DNA from: CAZBMD01 sp964493325
GTDB taxonomy: Bacteria > Babelota > Babeliae > Babelales > RVW-14
Length of the DNA stretch: 64,000 bases
Direction: 5' to 3'
Assembly (NCBI GenBank): GCA_964493325.1
Contig: CAZBMD010000001.1
Coordinates: 1-64,000, forward strand
In this document: in pieces, positions 55,075-64,000 of the stretch
Position numbering within the stretch: position 1 is the stretch's first letter
How the letters are laid out: each line of letters starts with the position of its first letter
Position numbers and translations under genes: made by a program
Notes under the pieces: generated by a model
Database searches by the model: none
The model's input: the letters and a program-made list of their open reading frames with translations, nothing else
Told to the model about the DNA's origin: nothing

Positions 55075-55498
55075 TCTTCATCCTAGCCTTGCAAAAAAAA
55101 TCTTCATTACAGACTTCCCTCTTTGTCGCATACTCTTGGAGGATAACAAACATTATCCTTGGCTATTTCTTGTTCCTCGGCGGCAAGGCGTTGCTCGTAT
55201 CATGGATTTGTCTGAGTCTGATCAATTGCAATTAATCAAAGAGCTGAATTATGTCCAAAAAATTATGTGGCAAGAATTTAAACCCACTCAATTAAATGTT
55301 GCAGCAATTGGAAATAAAACACCGCAATTGCACATTCATGTAATTAGTAGAAACATAAACGACCCATCCTGGCCTGAAACCGTATGGGATAAAGCAACTC
55401 GTTCACCATATGAAGAAAGCATAAAAGACTCAATAATAAGCAGACTAAAATCTTTATTATCTACCATGTCGTTGAGTGGTGAAGAAAGCCCTCTTTGA
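55064..55498 (+). CDS. HIT-family nucleotide hydrolase
   Basis: This is a 144-residue HIT protein. Motif LHIHVI has H90 and H92, the third His of the usual HxHxH being Ile94. WLFLVPRR and the tail DPSWPETVWD match the small HIT proteins close to diadenosine polyphosphate hydrolases. The likely reaction is hydrolysis of dinucleoside polyphosphates or other nucleotide conjugates. It is the last gene of the bioY operon and ends 12 bases before a convergent gene. Confidence 0.88.
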   Translation: MTFNLHPSLAKKIFITDFPLCRILLEDNKHYPWLFLVPRRQGVARIMDLSESDQLQLIKELNYVQKIMWQEFKPTQLNVAAIGNKTPQLHIHVISRNINDPSWPETVWDKATRSPYEESIKDSIISRLKSLLSTMSLSGEESPL

Positions 55499-55510
55499 AA
55501 AACTAACTCA

Positions 55511-55930
55511 CTAACTGATAGAGCATTTCGATTTTTTAGACGAAGCTTCTACTTTGCTGCTTACTTCCTTTCTAAAAGTAAGCAGCTTTTTTCTTGCTCT
55601 AGGATTATCCTCTAAAATCTCATCAATCACAGCATTAAGAGAAGTCTCTGTTTGTTGTAATGCTAAGTTTACCGTGGATGTAGATCCTTGATACTGTTCT
55701 TGATAGACAGCAAGCCACTGGTATTTACTCTTCTCTAAAGCTTGAGGGGCAAGTTCTTGCTCAGCCCACTCTTTAATAATTCCTGTGGAACCTACAAAGC
55801 TTTCCAGCTGCCACTTTGCAAATAATGTCTGCAACTCTTTTTTATTTGGCATTTTAACCAAACACTCCCCGCAGCAAAGCTGGTAAAAACCCACAATTAA
55901 AAATAGTTTTAATAAAAATCTTCGAAACAT
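55511..55930 (-). CDS. Small secreted protein, unknown
   Basis: This 139-residue protein has a signal peptide (LKLFLIVGFYQLCCGEC) followed by a helical, charged domain and a Lys/Ser-rich end. The first Cys residues in the signal region leave a lipoprotein possible, but no standard lipobox is seen. It is 18 bases downstream of gpmI on the same strand. No recognised domain. Confidence 0.6.
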   Translation of the reverse strand: MFRRFLLKLFLIVGFYQLCCGECLVKMPNKKELQTLFAKWQLESFVGSTGIIKEWAEQELAPQALEKSKYQWLAVYQEQYQGSTSTVNLALQQTETSLNAVIDEILEDNPRARKKLLTFRKEVSSKVEASSKKSKCSIS

Positions 55931-55948
55931 AAAACACCGATTATTGTC

Positions 55949-57523
55949 TTACAATTTTTTTATAATGAGCGGTTGCGCCATCTCCTGAGGGATAACAAGT
56001 CTCAAGTGCTCCAGAATGGTTGGGGCAACATTACACAGGCCAAGATTATCCGTTTGCTCAATTTTCATTCCTTGCGTTGTATTGCTTGCAATCACTAAAG
56101 GGACCGGGTTTGTAGTATGAGCTGTTCTAGGCTGACCTGTTTGCACATCAATTTTTTCTTCCGCATTACCATGATCCGAAGTAATAAATAATGTGCCTTG
56201 CCGCTTGATAACAAATTCATCAAAAAGTATGCCTAACTGCTGATCTAAAACTTCGCATGCTTTAACCGTTGCCTCAAAATTACCCGAGTGACCAACCATG
56301 TCGGCATTGGCGTAGTTAATGAGATAAAAGTTAGCCGGATCATCGATAAGTGATTTTTTAACTGAGTCAGTAATTTGCCGGGCAGACATTTGGGGAAAAT
56401 CCACATACGTTGCTGCTTTGATTGAAGGAATAAGCACTCGTATTTCATGAGGCAATGTAACATTGCGCATGCCGCGAAAAAAATAGGTAACATGTGCGTA
56501 TTTTTCTGTTTCAGCAATAATAAAGACCTTCATATAGTCTCGAGCCTGTAATGCAATTTCATCAAGCAGCGTATTTTCAATAATCTGATCTTCAAAGATT
56601 ACGTCACAATCTCGTTTTAAAAAAAATTTATCGTAGCGCGTTGTTGTCATAAAAAAATTTAGCTTGGACCTTTGAAGCGGCACCTGAAACTGTGAAAAAT
56701 TCTGATCCAAAAAAGCATGCGTCAGTTGCTGTGCCCTATCAGGACGAAAGTTAAAAAAAATTACCCCATCACCTTCCTTAATAGCCCCCTCTGCTTGCAA
56801 CAGTGTCGGCGGAATAAATTCATCAAAGATAGCTTGGGCATAATTTTCATCTAATATTTTTTGCCAATCAAGATTTACTAGACCACTATTTTCACAAAGA
56901 ACTTGATAAGAAGCCTGCGTTCTTTCCCAGTTATGATCACGGTCCATAGCGTAAAAACGGCCATGGATACTCGCAACTAGCCCAACCCCTACCCGAGCAC
57001 AGAATTGCTCAATACGCTCCAAATAAGTTGCTGCCGATTGCGGCAAAACGTCCCTTCCATCCAAAAATGCATGGATAAAAATTTGCTTAATATCGTGCCT
57101 CTGTGCACTCAAAATAAGAGCCTCTAGATCTTCGATATGGCTATGCACACCCCCATCAGACAAAAGCCCCATCAGGTGGAGCCGCCCTTTTGCCCTATTT
57201 AGTTGCACAAACCTCTTGTGAAGCAGCGGATGGAACTCAAATGACTTGTCTTTTATGGAGTCGTGAAATTGCTTCAAAATAGAAGGGATAATGCGCCCAG
57301 CGCCCAAAGTTAGATGACCAACTTCTGAATTACCAATACAACCAGGCAACAACCCCACCGCTTTGCCGGAAGCTGCAAGCTGAATACACGGATATCGATC
57401 ACAAAGCATCTTCCAATTGGCCATTTGCGCAGCCATAACGGCATTACCCTTAACTTCTTTACTTATGCCAAAGCCATCTAAAATGACCAGGGCTGTAGGG
57501 GGGGTGGATTGATGATCGTTCAT
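55949..57523 (-). CDS. gpmI: 2,3-bisphosphoglycerate-independent phosphoglycerate mutase
   Basis: The enzyme interconverts 3- and 2-phosphoglycerate in glycolysis. Its 524 residues are of normal length and metal-site motifs are intact: VILDGFG (D16), the phosphorylated Ser66 in GNSEVGHLTLGAGR, HIHGRFYAMDRD-type segment (SIHGRFYAMDRDHNWER), FFNFRPDRAQQL, and the C-terminal ITSDHGNAE with ANADMVGHSGN. It is of the alkaline-phosphatase superfamily. The ATG has AGGATAG upstream. A small secreted gene follows. Confidence 0.96.
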   Translation of the reverse strand: MNDHQSTPPTALVILDGFGISKEVKGNAVMAAQMANWKMLCDRYPCIQLAASGKAVGLLPGCIGNSEVGHLTLGAGRIIPSILKQFHDSIKDKSFEFHPLLHKRFVQLNRAKGRLHLMGLLSDGGVHSHIEDLEALILSAQRHDIKQIFIHAFLDGRDVLPQSAATYLERIEQFCARVGVGLVASIHGRFYAMDRDHNWERTQASYQVLCENSGLVNLDWQKILDENYAQAIFDEFIPPTLLQAEGAIKEGDGVIFFNFRPDRAQQLTHAFLDQNFSQFQVPLQRSKLNFFMTTTRYDKFFLKRDCDVIFEDQIIENTLLDEIALQARDYMKVFIIAETEKYAHVTYFFRGMRNVTLPHEIRVLIPSIKAATYVDFPQMSARQITDSVKKSLIDDPANFYLINYANADMVGHSGNFEATVKACEVLDQQLGILFDEFVIKRQGTLFITSDHGNAEEKIDVQTGQPRTAHTTNPVPLVIASNTTQGMKIEQTDNLGLCNVAPTILEHLRLVIPQEMAQPLIIKKL

Positions 57524-57651
57524 GTGCTATCCTGTTCATAGAAAATGGCCCGGGGGTAGTCAGAATTCTTTTAAAACTGTACTGAATTTTTTATGATAAG
57601 GTAAAGCCTTTGATCAAAAGCTTTATTGATTCTTTAGATAAGGAGTTTGCC

Positions 57652-58053
57652 GTGTTTAAACGCTACACAGCTCTAGTATTTTTTGTTTTTTGTGGATTTT
57701 TATCATCACTACAAGCTGACACCTGTTGCGATGATACCAAACAATATGAGATTTCGAGCTTGTCTAATACCAGTTCTACTGATGGTAATGATTCAATCGA
57801 TGACTTTGAAAATGAATGGATGAGTCTTGCTGAAGAAGGGTCTTTAAATCTGGACGATATCGAAAAGTTTGAAGCTAAGCACGGCAAGGCAGAACTTCCG
57901 TGGCGAGTGTATCTATCGTTTGCAAAAATTAAGGCAGCTGAATTAGCAAATACCGCGTATGACCACGTTATTGATTATAAAAAAGCTTATATTGCAGGGG
58001 CTTCGATAGCTTCTGTTGCAATTCTTGCAGCTCTTGCTTGCAAATATTCATAA
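57652..58053 (+). CDS. Small exported protein with C-terminal hydrophobic helix
   Basis: The 133-residue protein starts at GTG, with AAGGAG seven bases upstream; an open frame beginning 14 codons earlier at TTG lacks a site. It has a signal peptide (YTALVFFVFCGFLSSLQA), an acidic mature part with CC, and a C-terminal hydrophobic helix (AYIAGASIASVAILAALAC). No family known. It ends 10 bases before rsmE. Confidence 0.6.
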   Translation: MFKRYTALVFFVFCGFLSSLQADTCCDDTKQYEISSLSNTSSTDGNDSIDDFENEWMSLAEEGSLNLDDIEKFEAKHGKAELPWRVYLSFAKIKAAELANTAYDHVIDYKKAYIAGASIASVAILAALACKYS

Positions 58054-58063
58054 TTGCATCGAC

Positions 58064-58837
58064 ATGAAGAATCAAGAATCAAAGCATATTTTTGCAATTC
58101 ACGTTAAATCAAATCTCGCTGATGCCGTTAAAGATAATATTTTGGAATTACGAGATATTGATTTAAGAATGCGCGTAATAACTATTTTGCGACTCGAAAA
58201 AAATGAACCCTTGATCTTGTTTGACCATTCAAGCTGGATTCGAATTCTTATAGCCCCCCAAACGTTTGAACAAAAAAAAGCACTTATCGGCATTGTGGTG
58301 GAACAAGCTTTACACAATAAGCTTACCTGCGAAATCACCCTTGCAGTTGGACTAACAAAGAAAGAAGCTTTTGAAGAAATTGCTTATTTTGCTGCTCAAA
58401 TGGGAGCCTCGCGCTTGGTGCCTCTGCTAACCGAAAAAACACACCGACGATGGGGCGGTGAAAAAGAAATTGCACGAATGCAAAACATCATGATTGCAGC
58501 AGCAGAACAATCAAAACAATTTGTACTACCAAAAATTGAAGAGCCTATTTCTTTTTTACAATTTACTGAACAGATGGCTACTAAGACAAATTTTTATTTT
58601 GATATTCACGGCAAACCCTTGCTCGAAGCACTTCAAGGAATTGCTGCTCAAAAAAATAAAACTATGACTCTTCTTTTTGGTCCTGAAGGTGGATTTTCTC
58701 CGGCAGAGACAAAATTTCTTGAAACACAATCATGCCAGCGCATTACACTAACGTCATCTATCTTGCGCACCCAGGAAGCTGTTGCAGTAGGCCTTGGTAG
58801 CATTAGCAGCGTTACGAATCATAAAACTATTTCTTGA
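58064..58837 (+). CDS. rsmE: 16S rRNA m3U1498 methyltransferase RsmE
   Basis: RsmE is a SPOUT-class enzyme that methylates U1498 in the 16S rRNA. The 258-residue protein has the PUA-like N-domain, the central RLVPLLTEKTHRRW, LFGPEGGFSPAE and the knot motif SILRTQEAVAVGLGSI. The ATG at 58064 follows the preceding stop by 10 bases; the frame overlaps the previous gene further upstream but without signals. Its 3' end overlaps the converging tsaB by 11 bases. Confidence 0.93.
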   Translation: MKNQESKHIFAIHVKSNLADAVKDNILELRDIDLRMRVITILRLEKNEPLILFDHSSWIRILIAPQTFEQKKALIGIVVEQALHNKLTCEITLAVGLTKKEAFEEIAYFAAQMGASRLVPLLTEKTHRRWGGEKEIARMQNIMIAAAEQSKQFVLPKIEEPISFLQFTEQMATKTNFYFDIHGKPLLEALQGIAAQKNKTMTLLFGPEGGFSPAETKFLETQSCQRITLTSSILRTQEAVAVGLGSISSVTNHKTIS

Positions 58838-59552
58838 CTGCAAAAAGCTGAGACTTCAGATAGTTTGGAATAATTTTTTGTGACATATTTTCTTGCTTAG
58901 AAAAATCGGAAAACCCGCATAATCCAAGAAAAGAAGCAGAAGTATGAGATGTTGGCACTTGCTCAAACAGCGCTGAATTTGCCATTTTTTCTTTGATAAG
59001 ATCGGCATGTAAAATTGCGCCATTACCTGTTACCAAAATAGAGTTATGAGCGCCTATCTTAAGAATATCTTGAAGAAGGTCTTCAATATTTGAACAACCG
59101 TAAAAAATTCGCTTGCCTAAGCAGGGTCGATTATCTGCGTAGTTAATTTCAGCAACAAGCGCGTACACATCTTTGCTGTAGGCGTTGAGCAGCGCCGCAA
59201 CATACGTTGGGCGAGCATCTTTTATTATATCGGAACTCAGAACCTGCTGCGAAAGCATTTCAAGACCATCAAGACCAATAAGCGGAGTATGTGTTGCAAA
59301 AGCAATCCCATTAAGTGTAGTGATTGTGACACGTAATGTTGTAAAAGCTCCAGGCCCCTTGTCTGTGACTATGAATGCAAGGTCAGCAAGAGAGAGATTA
59401 TTTTTTTTTAGAAGAGTGCTAATGAGAGGAATAAGGTGAGAGCTTGCCTTGGCCCCATATTCAACAACCTGCTCTACACAGGTGCCATCTTGAAAAAGCG
59501 CAATTTCTACAGGCCCAAAGCTCCCTTGAATTGCAAGAAACGAAATACTCAT
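58827..59552 (-). CDS. tsaB: tRNA threonylcarbamoyladenosine biosynthesis protein TsaB
   Basis: TsaB works with TsaD and TsaE to place t6A at position 37 of tRNAs reading ANN codons. The 241-residue protein has the ASKHA-fold start (LAIQGSFGPVEIALFQDG), the motif DKGPGAFTTLRVTITTLNG (usually GPGSFTGLR) and GLDGLEML. The start ATG lies five bases after the stop of the Zn-ribbon gene, so translation is likely coupled. TsaD and TsaE are not in this window. Confidence 0.9.
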   Translation of the reverse strand: MSISFLAIQGSFGPVEIALFQDGTCVEQVVEYGAKASSHLIPLISTLLKKNNLSLADLAFIVTDKGPGAFTTLRVTITTLNGIAFATHTPLIGLDGLEMLSQQVLSSDIIKDARPTYVAALLNAYSKDVYALVAEINYADNRPCLGKRIFYGCSNIEDLLQDILKIGAHNSILVTGNGAILHADLIKEKMANSALFEQVPTSHTSASFLGLCGFSDFSKQENMSQKIIPNYLKSQLFAVKK

Positions 59553-59557
59553 AAAAA

Positions 59558-59740
59558 TTAATCAAAATCCTTTTTCAACTTTTGTCGTTTATAAAATAGA
59601 CTAAATGCATCATCGTTTATGGTCTTTTCTCTTTTTTCAATGATTTTGCCACAGTTGAGACATTTCCACCCCTCAAAATTAATGAAGTGGTCAAAAAAAG
59701 ACTGCATGACCATTAATCCCTGGCACTTTGGACACTTCAT
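59558..59740 (-). CDS. Small zinc-ribbon protein
   Basis: A 60-residue protein with two knuckles, CPKC (C3, C6) and CLNC (C27, C30), as in minimal zinc ribbons. It has AGGAG seven bases before the ATG. The C-terminal half is basic (KREKTINDDAFSLFYKRQKL). It may bind nucleic acid or serve as an adaptor; no specific assignment. It is upstream of and coupled to tsaB. Confidence 0.7.
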   Translation of the reverse strand: MKCPKCQGLMVMQSFFDHFINFEGWKCLNCGKIIEKREKTINDDAFSLFYKRQKLKKDFD

Positions 59741-59865
59741 AAGTTCTCCTTCTCTGCCTTTTTACGGTCACTTCAATTTTTTAAAGACTCTCTCCCTGTA
59801 TACCATCTTAAATGGTTTTACAGAAGTTGTAAAAAATTCATTCATAATAGGAAGAAAGCATGGTT

Positions 59866-62679
59866 TTAGTTGGCTACTCTGACCAAAAGTTCTTGCTCAA
59901 GGCTCTCTTTTAATTGAGACGTTATTTTTTTTGATAAGCGATCTCTTTTTTGGCTGAGTTCAACTTCCTGATTTAATAGGCCAACCCTTTCTTTATCGAG
60001 AGACTTTTTTTGAGTTTCAAGTTTTTGTTCTCTTTTTTCAATAGAACGACTTTTTTCATCTAGTATAGCATGCTGCTCAAGTTCATCTTTAAGGGCATTG
60101 CGACGTGCCTGTTCAATTTCAAGCTTTGTTTTTTGTTTAACACTTAAAGCTTTAAGCTCTGCTTCTGTTGCACTGCGCATTGCTTGATCAATCTGCACCT
60201 TAGTTTTTTCTACCGTCGCATCAAATTCACCGCGTTTTTTGTTCAGTAATTCATAATCCTGATCGAGTACTTGTTGACGGGATGATAGCTGAGCACTCTT
60301 TTTTTTCAAAGCAGCACTACCGTCTTGCAATGTTTTATCGGCAATTGTTTCAATAAGATTTGCCTGATCAAATTTTTCTTGAGCTTGTTTAAATATTTTA
60401 GCAGCTTGTTCAGACTTTTCCGCAGCTTGCTCTATTGCTTTCTTTTTTTCTTGTTCAGCAATAAGCGCCTTGGTTTGGGCTTCTTGAGCCTGCTGTAGAG
60501 CCTCTAGCTTGTCTTGCTCTAACTTTTTAATGGTTCCATCGAGCCGTGCCAGCTGTTCTTTGAGCGTTGTAATTTCTAATTCGCTCTCAATGTTTTGCTT
60601 TGCAGAGTCCTCAAGCTTGTTTTTTAAAGAAGTTTTTAGGAGTGTTGAAGACTCTTCTTTTTGCAGGCCAGCTTGAGCCAATTGTTTTTGTATCTCTTCA
60701 ACCCTTAAAAAAGCTTCTGCTTTTTCGTTTTCAAATGTTTTAATTTTTTCCTGAAGACGCTCTATTTCTTTTTTATATTGAATATTAAGCGTTTCAAGCT
60801 CTAAGTTTTCTATTTCTTTAGCTTCAAGTTTTGATTTAAAAGTACTCTTTAATTGTTGCTCGGCAGCTTTAACTGCTTCACCTTTATCTTTCTCAGCAAA
60901 ATCTTTTGCGAATTGAATATCTTGCTGAGCCTTGTCCAAAGATTGTTGCAATTCTTTAATCTTAGCTTCCTTTTCTTCAAGATCACGAACCATACGCTCT
61001 TTTTCTTGAGCATCTATTGCTCGCAAGTTTTCTGCTGATTTTGCCATTGCACGAGACTGTGTAAGTTTTTGCTTTGATTTACTTATTTTGTCACTAAACT
61101 TTTTAATATTGTTTTGTGCCTGAGTCAGTAGAATCTCAAGCTCTATAATCTTATTCCCTTTGTTTTCGAGCATGCGCTTTGAATCCAATGCCAACTGAGT
61201 ACGCTCCAACTCTTCTTTTGCCAAACGCTTGCGAAGTTCATTCACTTCGACCGAAAGCATATCAAGCTCGTGTGAATCTATTTGTTGATTGATATCACTA
61301 ATAAGCGGCAGGCTGGGCTTATCTTGAGTGGGAAGTGGTGGTAAAACTTGATCTGTTGCTAATTCAGATACAACAGCAGGAGCAAGTTGCACAACAGAGG
61401 AAATCTCTGGTTTTTTAGGTGAAATAGTCAGAAGGGGACTGAGAGTATCGGGTAATGTTTCAATAGTCTCTGTCACTGACTCGGCAACTTCAACATTCTC
61501 TTTTTTTGGGACCTGATACAATTTAGAAGATCGCACCTCTTTAGAAAGACGCGATATAAGAGCGATAATCTCTTTTTTGTCGATAGGTAAATAGCCGCTT
61601 TGTTGAATATTTATTGGTTGCTTGTTCACAAGTGCGTTAAGCTCATATAACACAAGAAGACGTAATTTTTTTTGCTGCTCTGATGTTAGCTCTGATAGCG
61701 GAACTGTTTCATTCATAATAGCATCTGCTTTTCGCTGCGCATCAGTTATTGTATGCAGCTTATTTTTGCGTTCAATAATTTTTTTGTAATTTGCATCATC
61801 AACATAAGTCGTACTTTGTAGAGTTGTATCAAACCAGTTCTGTTGCTGGTTAAAGCGAGCCGCAAAATCAGCAGCTTCATCTTCACTCTCACCATCAATA
61901 ATAATACGTCTCATCAATGATATGTCTTGATTAAATTGGTTTGAAACTTGCATCTTCCACTCACTGCCAACAGGAATAGGTAATGCCGTTTTAGTATTGG
62001 AAAACAATGTTCTTTTAGTATCGAAAGACAAAGGCGTTTGTTTTTCAATTTTTTTTAGAAGCGCTTCTTCGCGCGCCTTTCGCTTTGCCTCAAGCGCTTG
62101 CTGTTCGGCTTTTGAAATAAGATCAAGCACCGTTTCAGCTGCCTGGCGCTTAATTTCTTTAGTTTTTTCTAGCACGGTACTTTCTAAGCTATTTTTCTGC
62201 AATGCTAGCTTTTGCTCAAGTTCTTGAGATTCAAGACTAGCTTCTCGCTTGGCTTCTTCTGCTTGTATTGCTGCTTGCTGCTTAATTAATAAAGCCTGCT
62301 CTTCTGCCTGTTTTTTAATATGCTTAGTTTTTTCGTTAACTTCTTCTTTCATTTCAGCAATCTGCAACTGTGCACTTTTTTCCAGTGTCTGCAATGTTTT
62401 TGCAACTTTTTCATCCAAAATATGTGCAGCTTCTTCAGCTTGCTGGATAAGACTAGCGACTTTATCACTATGAACAGTTTGCACTTCTGAGATAAGCGTT
62501 GAAAGAGACTCGTTCACAACGCCGCCTGGTGCAGCAAGAGCTTTTGATTTGCGCTTAGCATGCCGAGCACTGCGCTTAAGCTTACGCGCTATCTTATCAG
62601 AACGAGGCTTTGCAGAGGCAAAGATAAAAGTAGAAAAGCATAGTGCACCCAAAAGGTACGCAATTTTCTTTGTATTCAT
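59866..62679 (-). CDS. Large secreted coiled-coil protein
   Basis: The 937-residue protein has a signal peptide (KKIAYLLGALCFSTFIFASA), a basic stretch (KIARKLKRSARHAKRKSKA), a coiled coil (about 60-215), a middle less repetitive domain (about 220-400), a Pro/Ser linker, and a second very long coiled coil (about 470 to the end) rich in Glu, Lys, Gln and Ala. The architecture suggests a periplasmic or surface fibre rather than an enzyme. The ATG at 62679 is preferred to a TTG two codons earlier. Neighbours give no clue. Confidence 0.75.
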   Translation of the reverse strand: MNTKKIAYLLGALCFSTFIFASAKPRSDKIARKLKRSARHAKRKSKALAAPGGVVNESLSTLISEVQTVHSDKVASLIQQAEEAAHILDEKVAKTLQTLEKSAQLQIAEMKEEVNEKTKHIKKQAEEQALLIKQQAAIQAEEAKREASLESQELEQKLALQKNSLESTVLEKTKEIKRQAAETVLDLISKAEQQALEAKRKAREEALLKKIEKQTPLSFDTKRTLFSNTKTALPIPVGSEWKMQVSNQFNQDISLMRRIIIDGESEDEAADFAARFNQQQNWFDTTLQSTTYVDDANYKKIIERKNKLHTITDAQRKADAIMNETVPLSELTSEQQKKLRLLVLYELNALVNKQPINIQQSGYLPIDKKEIIALISRLSKEVRSSKLYQVPKKENVEVAESVTETIETLPDTLSPLLTISPKKPEISSVVQLAPAVVSELATDQVLPPLPTQDKPSLPLISDINQQIDSHELDMLSVEVNELRKRLAKEELERTQLALDSKRMLENKGNKIIELEILLTQAQNNIKKFSDKISKSKQKLTQSRAMAKSAENLRAIDAQEKERMVRDLEEKEAKIKELQQSLDKAQQDIQFAKDFAEKDKGEAVKAAEQQLKSTFKSKLEAKEIENLELETLNIQYKKEIERLQEKIKTFENEKAEAFLRVEEIQKQLAQAGLQKEESSTLLKTSLKNKLEDSAKQNIESELEITTLKEQLARLDGTIKKLEQDKLEALQQAQEAQTKALIAEQEKKKAIEQAAEKSEQAAKIFKQAQEKFDQANLIETIADKTLQDGSAALKKKSAQLSSRQQVLDQDYELLNKKRGEFDATVEKTKVQIDQAMRSATEAELKALSVKQKTKLEIEQARRNALKDELEQHAILDEKSRSIEKREQKLETQKKSLDKERVGLLNQEVELSQKRDRLSKKITSQLKESLEQELLVRVAN

Positions 62680-62967
62680 ATGCAAACCCGCGTCTCAGAA
62701 ATGAGGCCCATGTATTATACCTTCTATAATTCTATGAAATAGAAGCAAAAAAAAACAAGAAAATAACAATTTGCAAAAAAATCAGTGTTAAAAAAGGGAT
62801 AAAGTTTTAAGTCATATGAAAATATCGACCTTTTTCTGAATAATCATTTTTGTTAATCAAGCAAAAATAATAAAGCGATAATTAAAAATATTTAATTATT
62901 TAGGCGCAAATAGGTAGAATAAGACTAAAAAGAAGAGATGTAGAATTTTTTTACGTAAGGACGCATC

Positions 62968-64000
62968 ATGAAAAGTAAGTTTTTCACCTTGACGATACGC
63001 TTTTTTCTCATGATTATAGCAATTTTAATCGGCTATCAGACTTTCTTTATTATTAAAAACGCAAAAAACCCACAAGCTCACCAAGCAAATATGCATATAC
63101 TGCCCTCAGCTCTTAATGAAGAATGGATAACAGTCTTTGTCCATGGTTCTTTTGCATCAGCGCTTGGACTTCTTAGTCTACCTAAAGTTCTTGAGGACAA
63201 AATTCACGGGACATCTTACAGAGACGCAAACAAGCGAGCACGAGATGACGATTATTTTTTTACCGATCAGCCAATGTTAAAGCGAGGCCTTATTCACATT
63301 CAACCAACATTTGATCATTCCATGTTTGGTAACAAAAAGTATGCTGCGTACCCACTCCTCAAAGCCTATGAAACCATACAAGAATGGGCGTTTCCTGATA
63401 AAGAAAATAATAGCATGTATCTTTTTGGCTGGACCGGGCTTATAAGTCAAAACAGCAGAAGATTTGAAGCTATACGTCTATACAATGCTCTTTACGAAGA
63501 AATTTCTCGACTAAAAAAACAGGGGAAGACTCCAAAAATTCGATTGATTGCACATAGTCATGGCGGCAATTTATGCCTCAATCTTGCAGCTGTTCGCGCA
63601 GGACTGCAGATTATGAACGAATTACCTGTTGATGAATGTGCACACCATGCAGATGCACAAATAACAATCAATCACATGGTTGAATTGCTAAAAACTAATA
63701 AAAATCGATCCGATATTGCCAATCAACGCGAACAGAAAAAACTTGATTACTTGCCCAGAAGTATTGATCTTCACATTGATGAACTTATTTTATACGGAGC
63801 TCCTATTCAACCAGAAACCCAGCAGTTTTTTCTTTCGCCATGCTTTAAAAAAATTTATAACTTTTACTCTGATGAAGATATTGTCCAGGGTGGAGACTGG
63901 GTATCAACTCGTCGTTATTTTAGTGATCAACGAATTAGCACTGAAATCCTTGATAAACAAAAAACAAAAAAAGAAATCCCTCGCCTAGTTCAAGCACGCA
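62968..64000 (+). CDS. Alpha/beta hydrolase (lipase-like), cut off at window end
   Basis: The reading frame stays open from the ATG at 62968 (AAGGA eight bases upstream) to the last base, giving at least 344 residues. It begins with a membrane anchor or signal (FFLMIIAILIGYQTFFII). VFVHGSFASALGLL fits the oxyanion-hole HG motif and LIAHSHGGNLCLNLA is the nucleophile elbow (G/H-S-H-G-G with the catalytic Ser), so a lipase or esterase of the alpha/beta hydrolase fold is likely. The Asp and His are probably in LYGAPI...NFYSDEDIVQGGDW and beyond. The substrate is unknown. Confidence 0.75.
   Translation, partial: MKSKFFTLTIRFFLMIIAILIGYQTFFIIKNAKNPQAHQANMHILPSALNEEWITVFVHGSFASALGLLSLPKVLEDKIHGTSYRDANKRARDDDYFFTDQPMLKRGLIHIQPTFDHSMFGNKKYAAYPLLKAYETIQEWAFPDKENNSMYLFGWTGLISQNSRRFEAIRLYNALYEEISRLKKQGKTPKIRLIAHSHGGNLCLNLAAVRAGLQIMNELPVDECAHHADAQITINHMVELLKTNKNRSDIANQREQKKLDYLPRSIDLHIDELILYGAPIQPETQQFFLSPCFKKIYNFYSDEDIVQGGDWVSTRRYFSDQRISTEILDKQKTKKEIPRLVQAR

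Noticed and set aside
63716..63988. 90-codon frame at the right end
   Set aside because: It lies within the alpha/beta hydrolase frame, out of phase, without a ribosome site.

Overview
The window is AT-rich bacterial chromosome. It is densely packed with ordinary housekeeping genes and an unusually large share of secreted or membrane proteins of unknown function. The envelope is diderm: there is a TamB-like translocation protein, two SurA/PrsA-type foldases, lipoproteins with lipoboxes, a type II pseudopilin and an MscK-type mechanosensitive channel. Several genes suggest a host-dependent life: a BioY biotin importer with no biotin synthesis genes in view, three APC amino-acid permeases, a membrane pyrophosphatase, two clostripain-family peptidases, and many signal-peptide proteins without recognisable relatives. 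I infer a host-associated bacterium of the Dependentiae (TM6/Babeliae) kind. That is a judgement from gene content, not a database match.

Layout. 1-12 kb (mostly minus strand): secreted unknowns around uvrB, tRNA-Asp(GUC), an animal-type transketolase, a Nudix hydrolase, a huge Ala/Thr/Pro-rich secreted protein with a histone-H1-like tail, and two tandem C11 (clostripain) peptidases. 12-16 kb (plus): leuS with a degenerate editing motif, then a small transaldolase. 16-21 kb (minus): ruvA, a pseudopilin gene, a TamB-like gene and a lipoprotein. 21-29 kb (plus): a protease-less FtsH-type AAA protein, an HtrA-type protease, an acidic protein ending in a Cys cluster and GGCC, ferredoxin, acyl-CoA synthetase, a CorC/HlyC membrane protein and a HAD protein. 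29-31 kb (minus): two APC permeases. 31-37 kb (plus): two foldases and a run of three related small membrane proteins. 37-41.5 kb (minus): MscK-like channel and a possible RecO. 48-64 kb: membrane pyrophosphatase, a paralogous coiled-coil pair, a bioY-permease-HAD-HIT operon, gpmI, rsmE, tsaB, a large secreted coiled-coil protein, and a truncated alpha/beta hydrolase at the right edge.

The most striking region is 41.9-46.3 kb, a polymorphic-toxin locus. A secreted 729-residue protein carries a HINT-like domain that has lost its nucleophilic Cys, a long linker, and a C-terminal domain matching the colicin E3 16S-rRNA nuclease with its catalytic D-x2-H-x-E-x-E pattern and distal Arg. A small CxxC immunity candidate follows. 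Downstream lie an isolated small gene, then a second cassette that repeats 195 bases of the linker exactly but carries a different toxin domain with its own overlapping partner gene and has no good start codon, and finally a third cassette reduced by deletion to linker fragment plus the 3' end of an immunity gene. Each unit ends in a similar GAGCCCTC hairpin. This looks like a toxin-tip exchange system with stored silent cassettes.

I found no rRNA, CRISPR array, insertion sequence or prophage. One tRNA is present. Several strong intrinsic terminators mark the operon ends.
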